Of a stretch of 64,000 bases of DNA, positions 44,799 to 53,534 are shown piece after piece (positions within the stretch are counted from its first letter, which is position 1; each line of letters begins with the position of its first letter). Origin of the DNA: CAZYQW01 sp964649825 (GTDB lineage Bacteria > Planctomycetota > B15-G4 > JADJEK01). The stretch covers positions 5,837-69,836 of the forward strand of contig CAZYQW010000112.1 of NCBI GenBank assembly GCA_964649825.1, written 5' to 3'. The translations under genes and the position numbers were made by a program. Under the pieces are notes generated by a model, which ran no database searches, was not told the DNA's origin, and worked only from the letters and a program-made list of their open reading frames with translations.

Positions 44799-45524
44799 AT
44801 GCCGGCCGTGGAACTCGTTCGCGTCCAACGGAAGCTCGCAGGAGAGGTCGATCGCCTTCGCTTCACGGAGCCGGTCGCCTTCGTCTACAACCCTCTTGTC
44901 TACGCCCGGCGGAGCGCCGAGGCGTACGCACGCAAGTTCGCTCGACCGAGTGTCGAGGTGCTGCTCCTCGGCATGAACCCGGGCCCGTTCGGCATGGCCC
45001 AGACCGGCGTCCCGTTCGGCGAGGTCGGGCTCGTGCGCGAGTGGCTCGGCATCGAGGAGCGCGTCGAACGACCCGCAAGAGAGCACCCGAAGCGACCGAT
45101 CCTCGGGTTTGCTTCCTCACGCAGCGAAGTGAGCGGGCGGCGGCTTTGGGGCTGGGCCCGCGAGCGCTTCGCGACGCCCGAGCGCTTCTTCGCGCGCTTC
45201 TTCGTCTGGAACTACTGTCCGCTCGCGTTCCTCGAGACGAGCGGGCGAAACCGGACGCCGGACAAGTTGTCGCCGTCCGAACGCGCGGCGCTCTACGCGA
45301 TCTGCGATGCATCGCTGCGCGAGGTCGTCGCGACGCTCGAACCGCGTCACGTCATCGGCATCGGCGGTTTCGCGCGTCGCCGAGCCGAAGACGCGCTCGC
45401 CGACCTGGACCTCCCGGTCGGCGAGATCCTCCACCCCAGCCCGGCCAGCCCGATCGCGAACCGCGGCTGGGCCCCGCAGGCGGAGCGCCAGTTGAAGGCG
45501 ATGGGAGTCCGGCTCGGGCCGTGA
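44799..45524 (+). CDS. smug1: SMUG1-type uracil-DNA glycosylase
   Basis: A 241-residue DNA repair enzyme of the SMUG1 branch of the UDG superfamily. Motif 1 reads GMNPGPFGMAQTGVPFGEV, matching animal SMUG1 almost residue for residue, with the Asn that activates water; motif 2 is HPSPASPIANRGW with the catalytic His and the wedge residues. It removes uracil and hydroxymethyluracil from DNA. A GGAGA nine bases before ATG 44799 supports this start; the frame is open to 44325. It stands alone between two exported-protein genes. SMUG1 is uncommon in bacteria and known from scattered lineages, so horizontal origin is possible but composition matches the neighbours. Confidence 0.95.
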   Translation: MPAVELVRVQRKLAGEVDRLRFTEPVAFVYNPLVYARRSAEAYARKFARPSVEVLLLGMNPGPFGMAQTGVPFGEVGLVREWLGIEERVERPAREHPKRPILGFASSRSEVSGRRLWGWARERFATPERFFARFFVWNYCPLAFLETSGRNRTPDKLSPSERAALYAICDASLREVVATLEPRHVIGIGGFARRRAEDALADLDLPVGEILHPSPASPIANRGWAPQAERQLKAMGVRLGP

Positions 45525-45571
45525 GCGCGCGGCGACTCAACGGTGCGCCTCGACGACCGCCGAGCCCGAAC

Positions 45572-45598
45572 GGGAAGTGATTCTCGCGCGGGCCCTTA
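45572..45598. repeat. 27-base motif, second copy
   Basis: Matches 29574-29600 at 24 of 27 positions. It sits between the SMUG1 stop and the end of the minus-strand Ig-like fragment, overlapping that stop by three bases. Confidence 0.4.
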
Positions 45599-46018
45599 CT
45601 CCCGCTCCGGCGCGAGCGGGACCGTCACGTCCGCGACGGCGCCGTCGTCGAGATCGACATCGACCGTCCCGACCCAGGGCTCGGAGTCGACCGTCGTCAC
45701 GACCTCGACCCTGTACCGGCCAGCGGCGAGCCCCTCGACGCGGAACCGACCGTCGACGATGAACGCACCGCGGCCGGCCACGACCGCGTCCTCGCCGGAC
45801 GGCGCGTGGTCGCGCGGCGTCACGCCGACGTGGAGCCGCCGTGGCAGCGTGCGGTCGCAGGTGACCGATCCGGTGATCGCTCCGGAACCGGTGGGACGGA
45901 GCACGAGCGACGTCGCCGCGCCGTCCCGCACGGCCACCTTTGCGGTCGCCGCGCCGACCGAGTCGTCGCCGCGCTCGACGAGGTGCGAGACGCCCGACTC
46001 CGCACCGACGGCGCCGCG
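45596..46018 (-). pseudogene. C-terminal fragment with carboxypeptidase-regulatory-like (Ig-fold) domain
   Basis: An open frame whose readable protein (about 140 residues) contains GAFIVDGRFRVEGLAAGRYRVEV, the hallmark of carboxypeptidase regulatory-like domains, ending in PLAPERE. The frame continues upstream past 46018 in antisense to no known start; the first usable codon is a GTG at 45937, in the middle of the domain, with no ribosome binding site. So it looks like the 3' remainder of a gene whose 5' part is gone, or a frame-shifted tail of the FG-GAP gene that stops at 46020. Such domains are common on exported planctomycetal proteins. Confidence 0.45.
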
Positions 46019-46019
46019 G

Positions 46020-49000
46020 CTACTTGCCGAAGATCCACCAAAGCGCGTTGCTCTGCGCCGTGTGGTAGAAACCGGCCGCGCCGGGATCGACGACGAACAC
46101 TTGCATGTAGAGCGACACGCCGCAGAGCTTCGCGTCGCGCACGATCGCGGCCGGCAGCGTGAGCTCGCCGCTCACGTCGAGCGACGGGAGGTTCAGAGAG
46201 AGCGCGGGCACGACGAGCAGGACGCCGCCGTCGAACGGCACCGAGGCCGGACCGAGCCCCAGGAACAAGAACGCCGGCCCCGCGTTCGGCGCGCCGCTCA
46301 CGAGCTTCAATGTCGACGAGCCGCCGAGCACCGGCGGGTTCACCGAGAAGAGCACGGGGACGCCGTTCGTCCCCGGCTTGCCGGCCCCGTATGGAAGCGT
46401 CGTCGCCGGCGTGTTGGGACAGATCTCGGTGCGAACGTCCGTTTCCGCGACTCCGCGGCTGCCGTTCTGGCCGAACCATCGGCCGGCACGCTGATACGGC
46501 GACTTCGCCGTCTCGGAGAGAACGCGCGCGCGCCACCGATAGCCGGTGTCGGCCGCGAGCCCCGCGTCGGTTCGCGCGAGGGCGACGCCGATCGTGCCCG
46601 CGTCCACCAGCCCGGTCTTCTTCGTCCCGGTCCCGTCGAAGGCCGTCCCGAGGGGTCTCACCTCCGTCTCCAACCCGACGTCCGCGCGGCCCGTCGCCGA
46701 CCACCCTTGCGCCGACATGCGGAACGCTCCATCCGCCGCCGTCCCGAGGCGCTCGATCGGTTCGACGCCAAGCGCGTCTCGCTGGCGCGGCAGGAGGAGC
46801 CGGCCCGGCCCGTCGTTCCCATAGTGCACGAACGCCCACCCCTCGTCGATCTGGGTGACGACGTACCGGGGCGCACCGATGATCACGTCGGAGAAGCCGT
46901 CACCCGTCACGTCGCCGGCGGTCGAGACCGAGGCCCCGAACTCCGCCGCGGTCAGGTCGCTCTGCTTGGTCCACTCCGGGCCTGTCGAGAGTCCGGTCGA
47001 CGAGCCGTGGTAGACGAAGACACCTCCCGGACCCTCGAACCCGTAGCCGGGCGCCCCGACGATGACGTCGGAGAAACCGTCTCCGTCCACGTCGCCGGCC
47101 GTCGAGACCGACCACCCGAACAAAGCCGACGCCTGATCGACCTCGACCACCCACTCCGCGATCAACGCCAGGCCGTTGGTCGTCCCCTGATAGACGAAGG
47201 CCAGCCCCTCGTCGAGCTGACCGTTGTCGTACTCGGCGGCGCCGATGATGACGTCCGAGAACCCGTCGCCGTTCACGTCGCCGGCCGGCGCCACCGACCG
47301 ACCGAACATCGCGCTCGGTTGATCGCCCTCGGCCATCCACGCCGCGCCGAGCATGGGGCCGCCCGGCGAACCGCGATGGACGAAGGCGCGCCCCTCGCCG
47401 CTCTGCCCGTTGGTGTAGCCGAGCGCGCCGACGATCACGTCGCCGAACCCGTCGCCGTCGACGTCGCCAGCGTCCGCGACCGACCATCCGTAGCGTGCGT
47501 TCATCTGGTTCCCCTCCCCCGCCCAGATCGGGTCCGGCGCGAGCCCGGTCGCCGAGCCGAGGTAGACGTACGCGCGCCCCTCGTTCGTCTCCGGCGCGTC
47601 GTAGAACGGCGCGCCGACGATCACGTCCGAGTAGCCGTCGCCGTTGACGTCGCCCGCGCTCGCGACCGATGACCCGAGCCTCGAGTCGTTCTGATCGGTC
47701 TCGATGAACCACGATGGCGTGAGCGCGAGGCCGCTCGACGAACCGAGGTAGACGTACGCGGCGCCGTCGAACGCGAGCTGGTTCGTGTGCAGCGGCGCGC
47801 CGATGATCACGTCGGCGAAACCGTCGCCGTTCACGTCGCCGGCCGACGCCACGGAGTAGCCGAACTGTGCGATCATCTGATCGGACTCCGCGGTCCAGTC
47901 CGGGTTCGTCGGGAGGCCCGCGTCCGTTCCGTAGTAGACGAACGCCGCACCCTCGAAACCGGCCGGGTTCGTCTGATACGGCGCGCCCACGATGACGTCC
48001 GCGTAGCCGTCGCCGTTCACGTCGCCGGCGAGCGCCACCGACGTCCCGAACTCGCCCGACTGCACGAGGTCGCTCGCCTGCCAGGCGGCGAACGGGGCGA
48101 GCGTGTTCGCCGCGCCGTGGTAGACGTGCGCCCGGCCCTCGCTCGGTTCGAGCGTCCCGTAGGTCGGCGCGCCCACGATGACGTCCGAGAACCCATCGCC
48201 GTTCACGTCGCCCGCCGTCCTCACCGAGCTCCCGAAGGTCGACGCCGCGAAACCGAAGTCGGTCCACGCGGGCGCGAGTTCGAGCCCTCCCGCCGCGCCG
48301 AGGTACACGTACGCGCGGCCGTTGTCGATCGCGCCCCCGTCGTAGAACGGCGCGCCGACGACCACGTCCGCGTAGCCGTCGCCGTTCACGTCGCCCGCCA
48401 TCGAGACCGAGCTGCCGAGCCTCGCCTCGGCCTGATTGGACTCGGCCGTCCACGCGGCCACGGTCGCGAGACCGCTCGCCGCTCCGAGGTAGACGAAGGC
48501 GCCGCCCTCGTTGACGTGGCTGTTGTCGAAATGCGTCGCCCCGAGCAACACGTCGGAGTAGCCGTCGCCGTTCACGTCGCCCGCCGTCGAGACCGACGCT
48601 CCCAACGCGGCGCCGATCTGGTTGGGCTCGATGGTCCACGCGGCGGCGAACGCCAGCCCGGTGCTCGACCCGTGGTAGACGAACCCTCTTCCCTCGTCGG
48701 CCTCGCCGTTGTCGAAGCCCGGTGCGCCGACGATGACGTCCGAGAAGCCGTCGCCGTTCACGTCGCCGGCCATCGCCACCGCGACGGCGAACTGCGCGCC
48801 GTTCTGCTGGCCCTCCGACGTCCACGCGGGGACCCCGCCCAGTCCGCCGGCCGAGCCGTGGTAGACGAACGCGCGGCCCTCGTCGTTCTGCCCGTTGTCG
48901 AACAAGGGCGCGCCGATGATCACGTCGGAGAAGCCGTCGCCGTTCACGTCGCCCGCCGCCGACAGCGACGCGCCGAACTGGCAGAGGACCTGGTTCCCCT

Positions 49001-50150
49001 CCGTCATCCAGGCCGGGATCGTCGCGAGCCCCAGGGCCGACCCGTGGTAGACGAACGCTCGACCCTCGAGCGCCTGGTCGTTCGTGAAGCTCGCCGCGCC
49101 GACCATGACGTCGACGAACCCGTCGCCGTTCACGTCGCCCGCCGCCGATACCGCGATCCCGAACTCGCTCACCGTCTGGTTTCCCTCCACCGTCCAGGAC
49201 GGCAGGGCCGCCAGGCCGCTGGAGCTGCCGAGGTAGACGAAGGCGCGGCCCTCCGACGATTGGTCTCCTGAGTAGTCCGGCGCGCCGACGATGACGTCCG
49301 AGAAGCCGTCGCCGTTCACGTCGCCCGCGCCCGAGACCGAGTAGCCGAACCGAGCCGACGGTTGATTCCCCTCCGCCGACCAGTTGGGGCTCGTCGCCAG
49401 CGGATCGATGACGATCGGATAGAGCGCGCCGGCGTCGTCGACGACGATGGACAGGCGGTCGCCGTCGAGCTCGAAGCAAGACGGCAGGTCTCGGCCGCTG
49501 GCGTCGTACGAGTAGAGCTTCGAGAGTTGGAGCACGGGAACGCCGAACGGATCCCGAAGAAGCAGGCCGGCGCGGTCCGCGTCCATCGAGCCGGCAAGGT
49601 CCCCGCTCAACCCGAGGACGACGCGAAGGAGCTCGTCCTCCGCCCCCGCGGGCCGCGTCGCGATCGTGAACCCTTGCTCGAGCCCGCGCGCGTCGTTCAC
49701 GTACCACTCCTCCACGTTGCCGCGCCGGTAGCTCACGCGGTTGCCCTCGGCCGCGACCGTGGCGGCCATCGGCGCGACGACGTCCTCGCCGCGCCCGAGC
49801 CCAGCGAACGCCATCCCGAACGACCACGCGCCCGTCTCCGCGCCGGGCGCGAGTCGGACCTCGGCGTTCGCGAACTCCGCGCGCAGGCGCTGCGCGCGGT
49901 TCGGCGCGCGGAACCGGACGTCCGCGGCCGCCGGCGCCGAGGTCGAGGTCGAGATCGCACGAACGTCGTACTCCGCTCGCGACAGCGCATCCTGGACCGC
50001 GGACCACCACGCGCCGTCGACGCCGCTCGGGAGCTCCGTCGCCGGCGGCGCGGCGCCGGCGGAAGCGAACGCCGCGAGGAGCAACATCGCCGACGAGGCC
50101 GCGCGAAGGGTGAGACGGACCGGACGGAAAGGAGAGAGAGAGGTTCTCAT
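46020..50150 (-). CDS. Giant exported 14-repeat FG-GAP protein with shared C-terminal domain
   Basis: A 1376-residue secreted protein. Signal peptide to about residue 34. Residues 35-250 are a unique N-terminal domain that ends IVIDPLA, a form often seen before FG-GAP propellers. Residues about 255-1120 hold fourteen near-identical units of about 62 residues, each with GDVNGDGfsDViVGAP, EGRAFVYhGS and a Trp strand: two seven-bladed propellers' worth. A linker with fibronectin-like sequence (TGYRWRARVLS) leads to the C-terminal domain shared with 36338 and 41372 (PYGAGKPGTNGVP, LFLGLG, LCGVSLYMQ). Gene conversion among units is likely. Calcium-dependent adhesion is the family expectation. Confidence 0.9.
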   Translation of the reverse strand: MRTSLSPFRPVRLTLRAASSAMLLLAAFASAGAAPPATELPSGVDGAWWSAVQDALSRAEYDVRAISTSTSAPAAADVRFRAPNRAQRLRAEFANAEVRLAPGAETGAWSFGMAFAGLGRGEDVVAPMAATVAAEGNRVSYRRGNVEEWYVNDARGLEQGFTIATRPAGAEDELLRVVLGLSGDLAGSMDADRAGLLLRDPFGVPVLQLSKLYSYDASGRDLPSCFELDGDRLSIVVDDAGALYPIVIDPLATSPNWSAEGNQPSARFGYSVSGAGDVNGDGFSDVIVGAPDYSGDQSSEGRAFVYLGSSSGLAALPSWTVEGNQTVSEFGIAVSAAGDVNGDGFVDVMVGAASFTNDQALEGRAFVYHGSALGLATIPAWMTEGNQVLCQFGASLSAAGDVNGDGFSDVIIGAPLFDNGQNDEGRAFVYHGSAGGLGGVPAWTSEGQQNGAQFAVAVAMAGDVNGDGFSDVIVGAPGFDNGEADEGRGFVYHGSSTGLAFAAAWTIEPNQIGAALGASVSTAGDVNGDGYSDVLLGATHFDNSHVNEGGAFVYLGAASGLATVAAWTAESNQAEARLGSSVSMAGDVNGDGYADVVVGAPFYDGGAIDNGRAYVYLGAAGGLELAPAWTDFGFAASTFGSSVRTAGDVNGDGFSDVIVGAPTYGTLEPSEGRAHVYHGAANTLAPFAAWQASDLVQSGEFGTSVALAGDVNGDGYADVIVGAPYQTNPAGFEGAAFVYYGTDAGLPTNPDWTAESDQMIAQFGYSVASAGDVNGDGFADVIIGAPLHTNQLAFDGAAYVYLGSSSGLALTPSWFIETDQNDSRLGSSVASAGDVNGDGYSDVIVGAPFYDAPETNEGRAYVYLGSATGLAPDPIWAGEGNQMNARYGWSVADAGDVDGDGFGDVIVGALGYTNGQSGEGRAFVHRGSPGGPMLGAAWMAEGDQPSAMFGRSVAPAGDVNGDGFSDVIIGAAEYDNGQLDEGLAFVYQGTTNGLALIAEWVVEVDQASALFGWSVSTAGDVDGDGFSDVIVGAPGYGFEGPGGVFVYHGSSTGLSTGPEWTKQSDLTAAEFGASVSTAGDVTGDGFSDVIIGAPRYVVTQIDEGWAFVHYGNDGPGRLLLPRQRDALGVEPIERLGTAADGAFRMSAQGWSATGRADVGLETEVRPLGTAFDGTGTKKTGLVDAGTIGVALARTDAGLAADTGYRWRARVLSETAKSPYQRAGRWFGQNGSRGVAETDVRTEICPNTPATTLPYGAGKPGTNGVPVLFSVNPPVLGGSSTLKLVSGAPNAGPAFLFLGLGPASVPFDGGVLLVVPALSLNLPSLDVSGELTLPAAIVRDAKLCGVSLYMQVFVVDPGAAGFYHTAQSNALWWIFGK
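46850..49390 (-). repeat. Tandem DNA repeats of about 186 bp encoding FG-GAP units
   Basis: Fourteen tandem units, each coding one FG-GAP blade. The string complementary to GGCGACGTGAACGGCGACGG recurs at intervals near 186 bases. Similarity between neighbouring units is high enough to allow unequal crossing-over. Confidence 0.85.
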
Positions 50151-50327
50151 CGATCGGGATCCTCGGGCGGGCCGGGCGCTTCGGCTGGGGGGCGAGTCGA
50201 TTCTACCCGCTCCGAGCCGCCCCCACGCGGCCGAGAGCCGGCCGGAGTGCCTCGATCATCCGACCCGTCTCGTCACCGCGTGCGGGCCACCCCCGCCCCG
50301 ATCTCGGCGCGGGCGGGCCTGGAGCCG

Positions 50328-52187
50328 TCAACCTCGCGCCGCGCAGAGCTCCGCCAACGTCGGCGGCTTGGGTCGCGGTTCGCGATCGATGAACGTCCGC
50401 GCCCAAAGCTCGCAGAGGATCAGGGACCAGACGCGGAAGCCCCAGACCTTGTGCGCGATTGCCTGCGAGAAGCGGCCGGGTCGCTTGCGGCGCAGACGTT
50501 CGACCTTCGCCGGATCGAAGAAGCCGCGCCCCTTGACGTCGGCCGGGCGAAGCAGGCGGTCGCAGAGGTCGTCGAGCATCTCGACGAGCCCCGTGTTCAT
50601 CTGCATCTGGAACGGGCGCTTGCGACGATTCACGATCTCCTCGGGAAGGAACGGCGCGAGCGCGCGTCGCAGGATGTGCTTCTCCGTGCCGTCCTTCAGC
50701 ATCATGCGGGCCGGAATGCGCGCGGCGAGCTCGACGACTGCGTGCTCGAGGAACGGGACGCGGATCTCGAGCGAATGCGCCATGCCGGTGCCGTCGGCTC
50801 GTTTCAACGCGAGGTGATGCAGGTACGTGCGCTGGTCGAAGCCGAGAGCGCGCTCGAGCGCGGTTCCGCAGCCGTCTCGTCCGAGCGACGCCATCGCGGC
50901 GCGCGGGTGCGGGTCGTTCATCGGCGACGGCGGCAGCGGCCCCCACGCCCCGCGCGCGAGCACGCGGCCGAGGAGGGTCCGCGGCGGCTCGTCGGCATAC
51001 ATGTAGACCCGTTCGTACAGGTCGCGGCGCAGTCCCATCGGCATCGGCAGGCGCGGGTCGAACAGCCGGTAGCGGTCATAGCCGGCGAAGCACTCGTCGG
51101 CGCCCTCGCCGACGAGCAGAACGCGCACGTGCTTCGCCGCCTCGCGGTAGTTCACGTACATCTGCACCGCTTCCATCTGCCCGGCCGGCTCCTCGACGTG
51201 CCAGAGGACGGCCGGCAGGAGCTCGGCGACGTTCTCCGCCTCGACGATGATCTCGTGGTGGTTCGTCTTGCAGTGGTCCGCGACGACGCGCGCCTTCAAC
51301 AGGTCAGGGTCGTCGTGGCCGTGGCCGACCGTGAACGTGTCGACCCGATTCCCGGTCGCGGCCATGAGCGCGACGATTCCGGACGAGTCGAGGCCTCCCG
51401 ACAGCGCGGACCCGAGCGGCACGTCGCTCACCATCTGCGATTCGACGACGCGCTGCAGGGTCTCGCGGAGCTCGCGCGCGACCGCGTCCTCGTCCGTGAG
51501 ATCGGCCGCCGGCTCGGGGAAGGTCCAGTACGCACCGATCTCGATCCTGCCGTCCTGCCACGTCAAGAAGCAGCCGGGCAGCAGCTTGTGGATCCCTTCC
51601 AGCATCGACTCCGACTCGAGGTTGCACGCGTAGCGCAGGGCCGAGCGGAGCGCACGGCGGTTGGCGCGTCGCTCGAAGCCGGGCACGAGGCAGAGCGCCT
51701 TCAGCTCGGACGCGAACGCGAGCCCGTCTCCCTGCTCGCCCCTCTGCACGTGATAGAACAGCGGCTTCACGCCCGTGCGGTCGCGCGCGAGCAGCAGCCG
51801 CTTCCTCGCGTCGTCCCAGATCGCGATCGCGAACATCCCCTCGATGCGCCCGAGGAACGCGTCGCCGTACGCGCGGTACGCGTTCAGCACGACCTCCGAG
51901 TCGCTGGTCGTGTGGAAACGGAACCCCTGCTTCTCGAGGTCGTCGCGGAGCGCACGGAAGTTGTAGACCTCGCCGTTGTAGGTCAGCACGGCCTTGCCGT
52001 CGTCGCTCACCATCGGTTGGTTCGCCGCCGCGCTCAGGTCGAGGATCTTCAGGCGCCGGTGCGCGAGGCAGACGTCGCCGCCGATCCAGGTGCCGCCGCC
52101 GTCCGGGCCGCGGTGGACCATCATCTCCGCCATGCGCTCGACGAGCGCGCGGTCTCCGATACGAACCGTTCCCGCGATGCCGCACAC
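50328..52187 (-). CDS. asnB: Glutamine-hydrolysing asparagine synthetase-like amidotransferase
   Basis: A 619-residue class II amidotransferase. The N-terminal nucleophile is Cys2 (MCGIAG); residues 1 to about 210 carry HRGPDG, YNGEVYNF and the AIWDD segment of the glutaminase; the synthetase domain has the PP-loop SALSGGLDSSG and VGEGADECFAGYDRY with FLEH further on. In a polysaccharide operon such proteins often amidate uronic acids or make modified sugars instead of free asparagine, so the substrate is open. It is the last gene of the operon 57731-50328; its start is three bases from the flippase stop. Confidence 0.92.
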   Translation of the reverse strand: MCGIAGTVRIGDRALVERMAEMMVHRGPDGGGTWIGGDVCLAHRRLKILDLSAAANQPMVSDDGKAVLTYNGEVYNFRALRDDLEKQGFRFHTTSDSEVVLNAYRAYGDAFLGRIEGMFAIAIWDDARKRLLLARDRTGVKPLFYHVQRGEQGDGLAFASELKALCLVPGFERRANRRALRSALRYACNLESESMLEGIHKLLPGCFLTWQDGRIEIGAYWTFPEPAADLTDEDAVARELRETLQRVVESQMVSDVPLGSALSGGLDSSGIVALMAATGNRVDTFTVGHGHDDPDLLKARVVADHCKTNHHEIIVEAENVAELLPAVLWHVEEPAGQMEAVQMYVNYREAAKHVRVLLVGEGADECFAGYDRYRLFDPRLPMPMGLRRDLYERVYMYADEPPRTLLGRVLARGAWGPLPPSPMNDPHPRAAMASLGRDGCGTALERALGFDQRTYLHHLALKRADGTGMAHSLEIRVPFLEHAVVELAARIPARMMLKDGTEKHILRRALAPFLPEEIVNRRKRPFQMQMNTGLVEMLDDLCDRLLRPADVKGRGFFDPAKVERLRRKRPGRFSQAIAHKVWGFRVWSLILCELWARTFIDREPRPKPPTLAELCAARG

Positions 52188-52190
52188 GAC

Positions 52191-53534
52191 TCAGGCCTCC
52201 CGCTGGCGAGCCCGCACGACCGCGGTCAAGAACGACGCGAGCAGGACGTAGGAGACGACCGCCCCGGCGAGCTGCGCGAGCCCCGCGCCGAGCGCCCCGT
52301 ATCGCGGCGCGAGCCACAGACCGAGGGCGGCGACGATCACGATGCGGAGGACGAGGTTCAAGACCGGAAGCTGAGGCAGCAGGAGGTACTGGCACGCTAC
52401 GGTGAGCGGCGCCTCTAGGACGAGGACGACCGCGAAGCCGGTCAGCGCAAAGAACGACGGGATGAACGGCGGCAGCTCGATCGGACTCAGCGCGAACTCG
52501 ATCCCGTAGGCGATCGCCGGAGCGAGCACGAGGCAGCCGACCCCGATCGCTCCTCCGATCCTCAGCCAGCGGAAGATGAACCCGGGGAGATCCGCGACGT
52601 CGGCGATGCGCGCGGCGCGCGGAAGGATCGTCTGATAGAACGCGAGGAAGACCGCGAACCAGCCGTAGAACAGGTTCAGCGAGAACACGAACGTCCCGCG
52701 CTCGCCGCCGAGGTCGAGGTACGTGAGGAGGAAGAGTCCGACCTGCAGGCAGACGATCATCGCGACGTCCGCGGCGCCGAGCCACTTCGCATAGGAGAGA
52801 AGCCGCACGATCAGCGCCCGCTCGGGTCGCCGGCCGCACTGTCCCCAGGTGCGAAACGAGAGGTACGCGCCAAACGCGAACGAGACGATCGCATAGAGAA
52901 GGAAGGAGAGCCCCGGATGCGTCGGCAGAAAGTAGAGCGCACCGAGCGTCACCGCGGTGCGGACGATCGGCATCGACGCCTGGACGAGCGCCGCGCGGCG
53001 GTAGCGAAGCCGAGCGAGCCGCGCCGCGACCGCGTAGTCGAACAACGCCAGCCCGACCGCGCCGAGCGGCACCGCGAGCACCGCGCTCGACGGCCACGGA
53101 TCGATGCCGACGGCGCGCGCGACCGGTTCCGCCGCGAAGACGCCGATCGCGCCGAGCACGAACGCGGGGATCGAGAAGAGCAGCGCCGAGTGGAGCCCCG
53201 CCGCCACGACGCGCTGCGGACGGGAGCGCAGGTCTTCCACCGTGTAGAGGCGGATCATCCCTTGGTCGGCGCCGACGAGGACCACCCGGCTCAGCACGAG
53301 CTGCAGCGCGATGCAGGTACCGAACAATCCGAACGTCTCGAGGTCGAGCAGTCCGAGCGGGATGAGCGACAGCAGGAGCAGCGAGTTCGCGCCGGTCATC
53401 GCGAGCTTGCCGAACATCGTCCAGGCGAGGTCGCGCGCGCGGCTGCGGCCTTCCTTCGCCGGAGAGTCGAATTCCTCGGCCGCGGACGCGGTCTCGATCA
53501 CCGCGACGACCTCGTCCCGCGTCTCGAGCGTCAT
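52191..53534 (-). CDS. Polysaccharide flippase (Wzx/MVF-like)
   Basis: A 447-residue integral membrane protein with about twelve hydrophobic helices and Gly/Ser/Arg at helix ends, typical of the MOP-superfamily oligosaccharide flippases. An acidic N-terminal tail of about 30 residues precedes the first helix (LAWTMFGKLAMTGANSLLLL). It would move a polyprenyl-linked oligosaccharide across the inner membrane. The ATG (53534) overlaps the stop of the alkaline-phosphatase-like gene by four bases. The open frame runs upstream to 54503 but that part is antisense to the neighbour. Confidence 0.88.
   Translation of the reverse strand: MTLETRDEVVAVIETASAAEEFDSPAKEGRSRARDLAWTMFGKLAMTGANSLLLLSLIPLGLLDLETFGLFGTCIALQLVLSRVVLVGADQGMIRLYTVEDLRSRPQRVVAAGLHSALLFSIPAFVLGAIGVFAAEPVARAVGIDPWPSSAVLAVPLGAVGLALFDYAVAARLARLRYRRAALVQASMPIVRTAVTLGALYFLPTHPGLSFLLYAIVSFAFGAYLSFRTWGQCGRRPERALIVRLLSYAKWLGAADVAMIVCLQVGLFLLTYLDLGGERGTFVFSLNLFYGWFAVFLAFYQTILPRAARIADVADLPGFIFRWLRIGGAIGVGCLVLAPAIAYGIEFALSPIELPPFIPSFFALTGFAVVLVLEAPLTVACQYLLLPQLPVLNLVLRIVIVAALGLWLAPRYGALGAGLAQLAGAVVSYVLLASFLTAVVRARQREA

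Noticed and set aside
47787..49271. Plus-strand open frame across the FG-GAP repeats
   Set aside because: Its repeating RRADDHV pattern is the complement of the FG-GAP units.
46850..49390. CRISPR-like regular repeats
   Set aside because: The repeats are coding FG-GAP units of about 186 bases; no short repeat with unique spacers.
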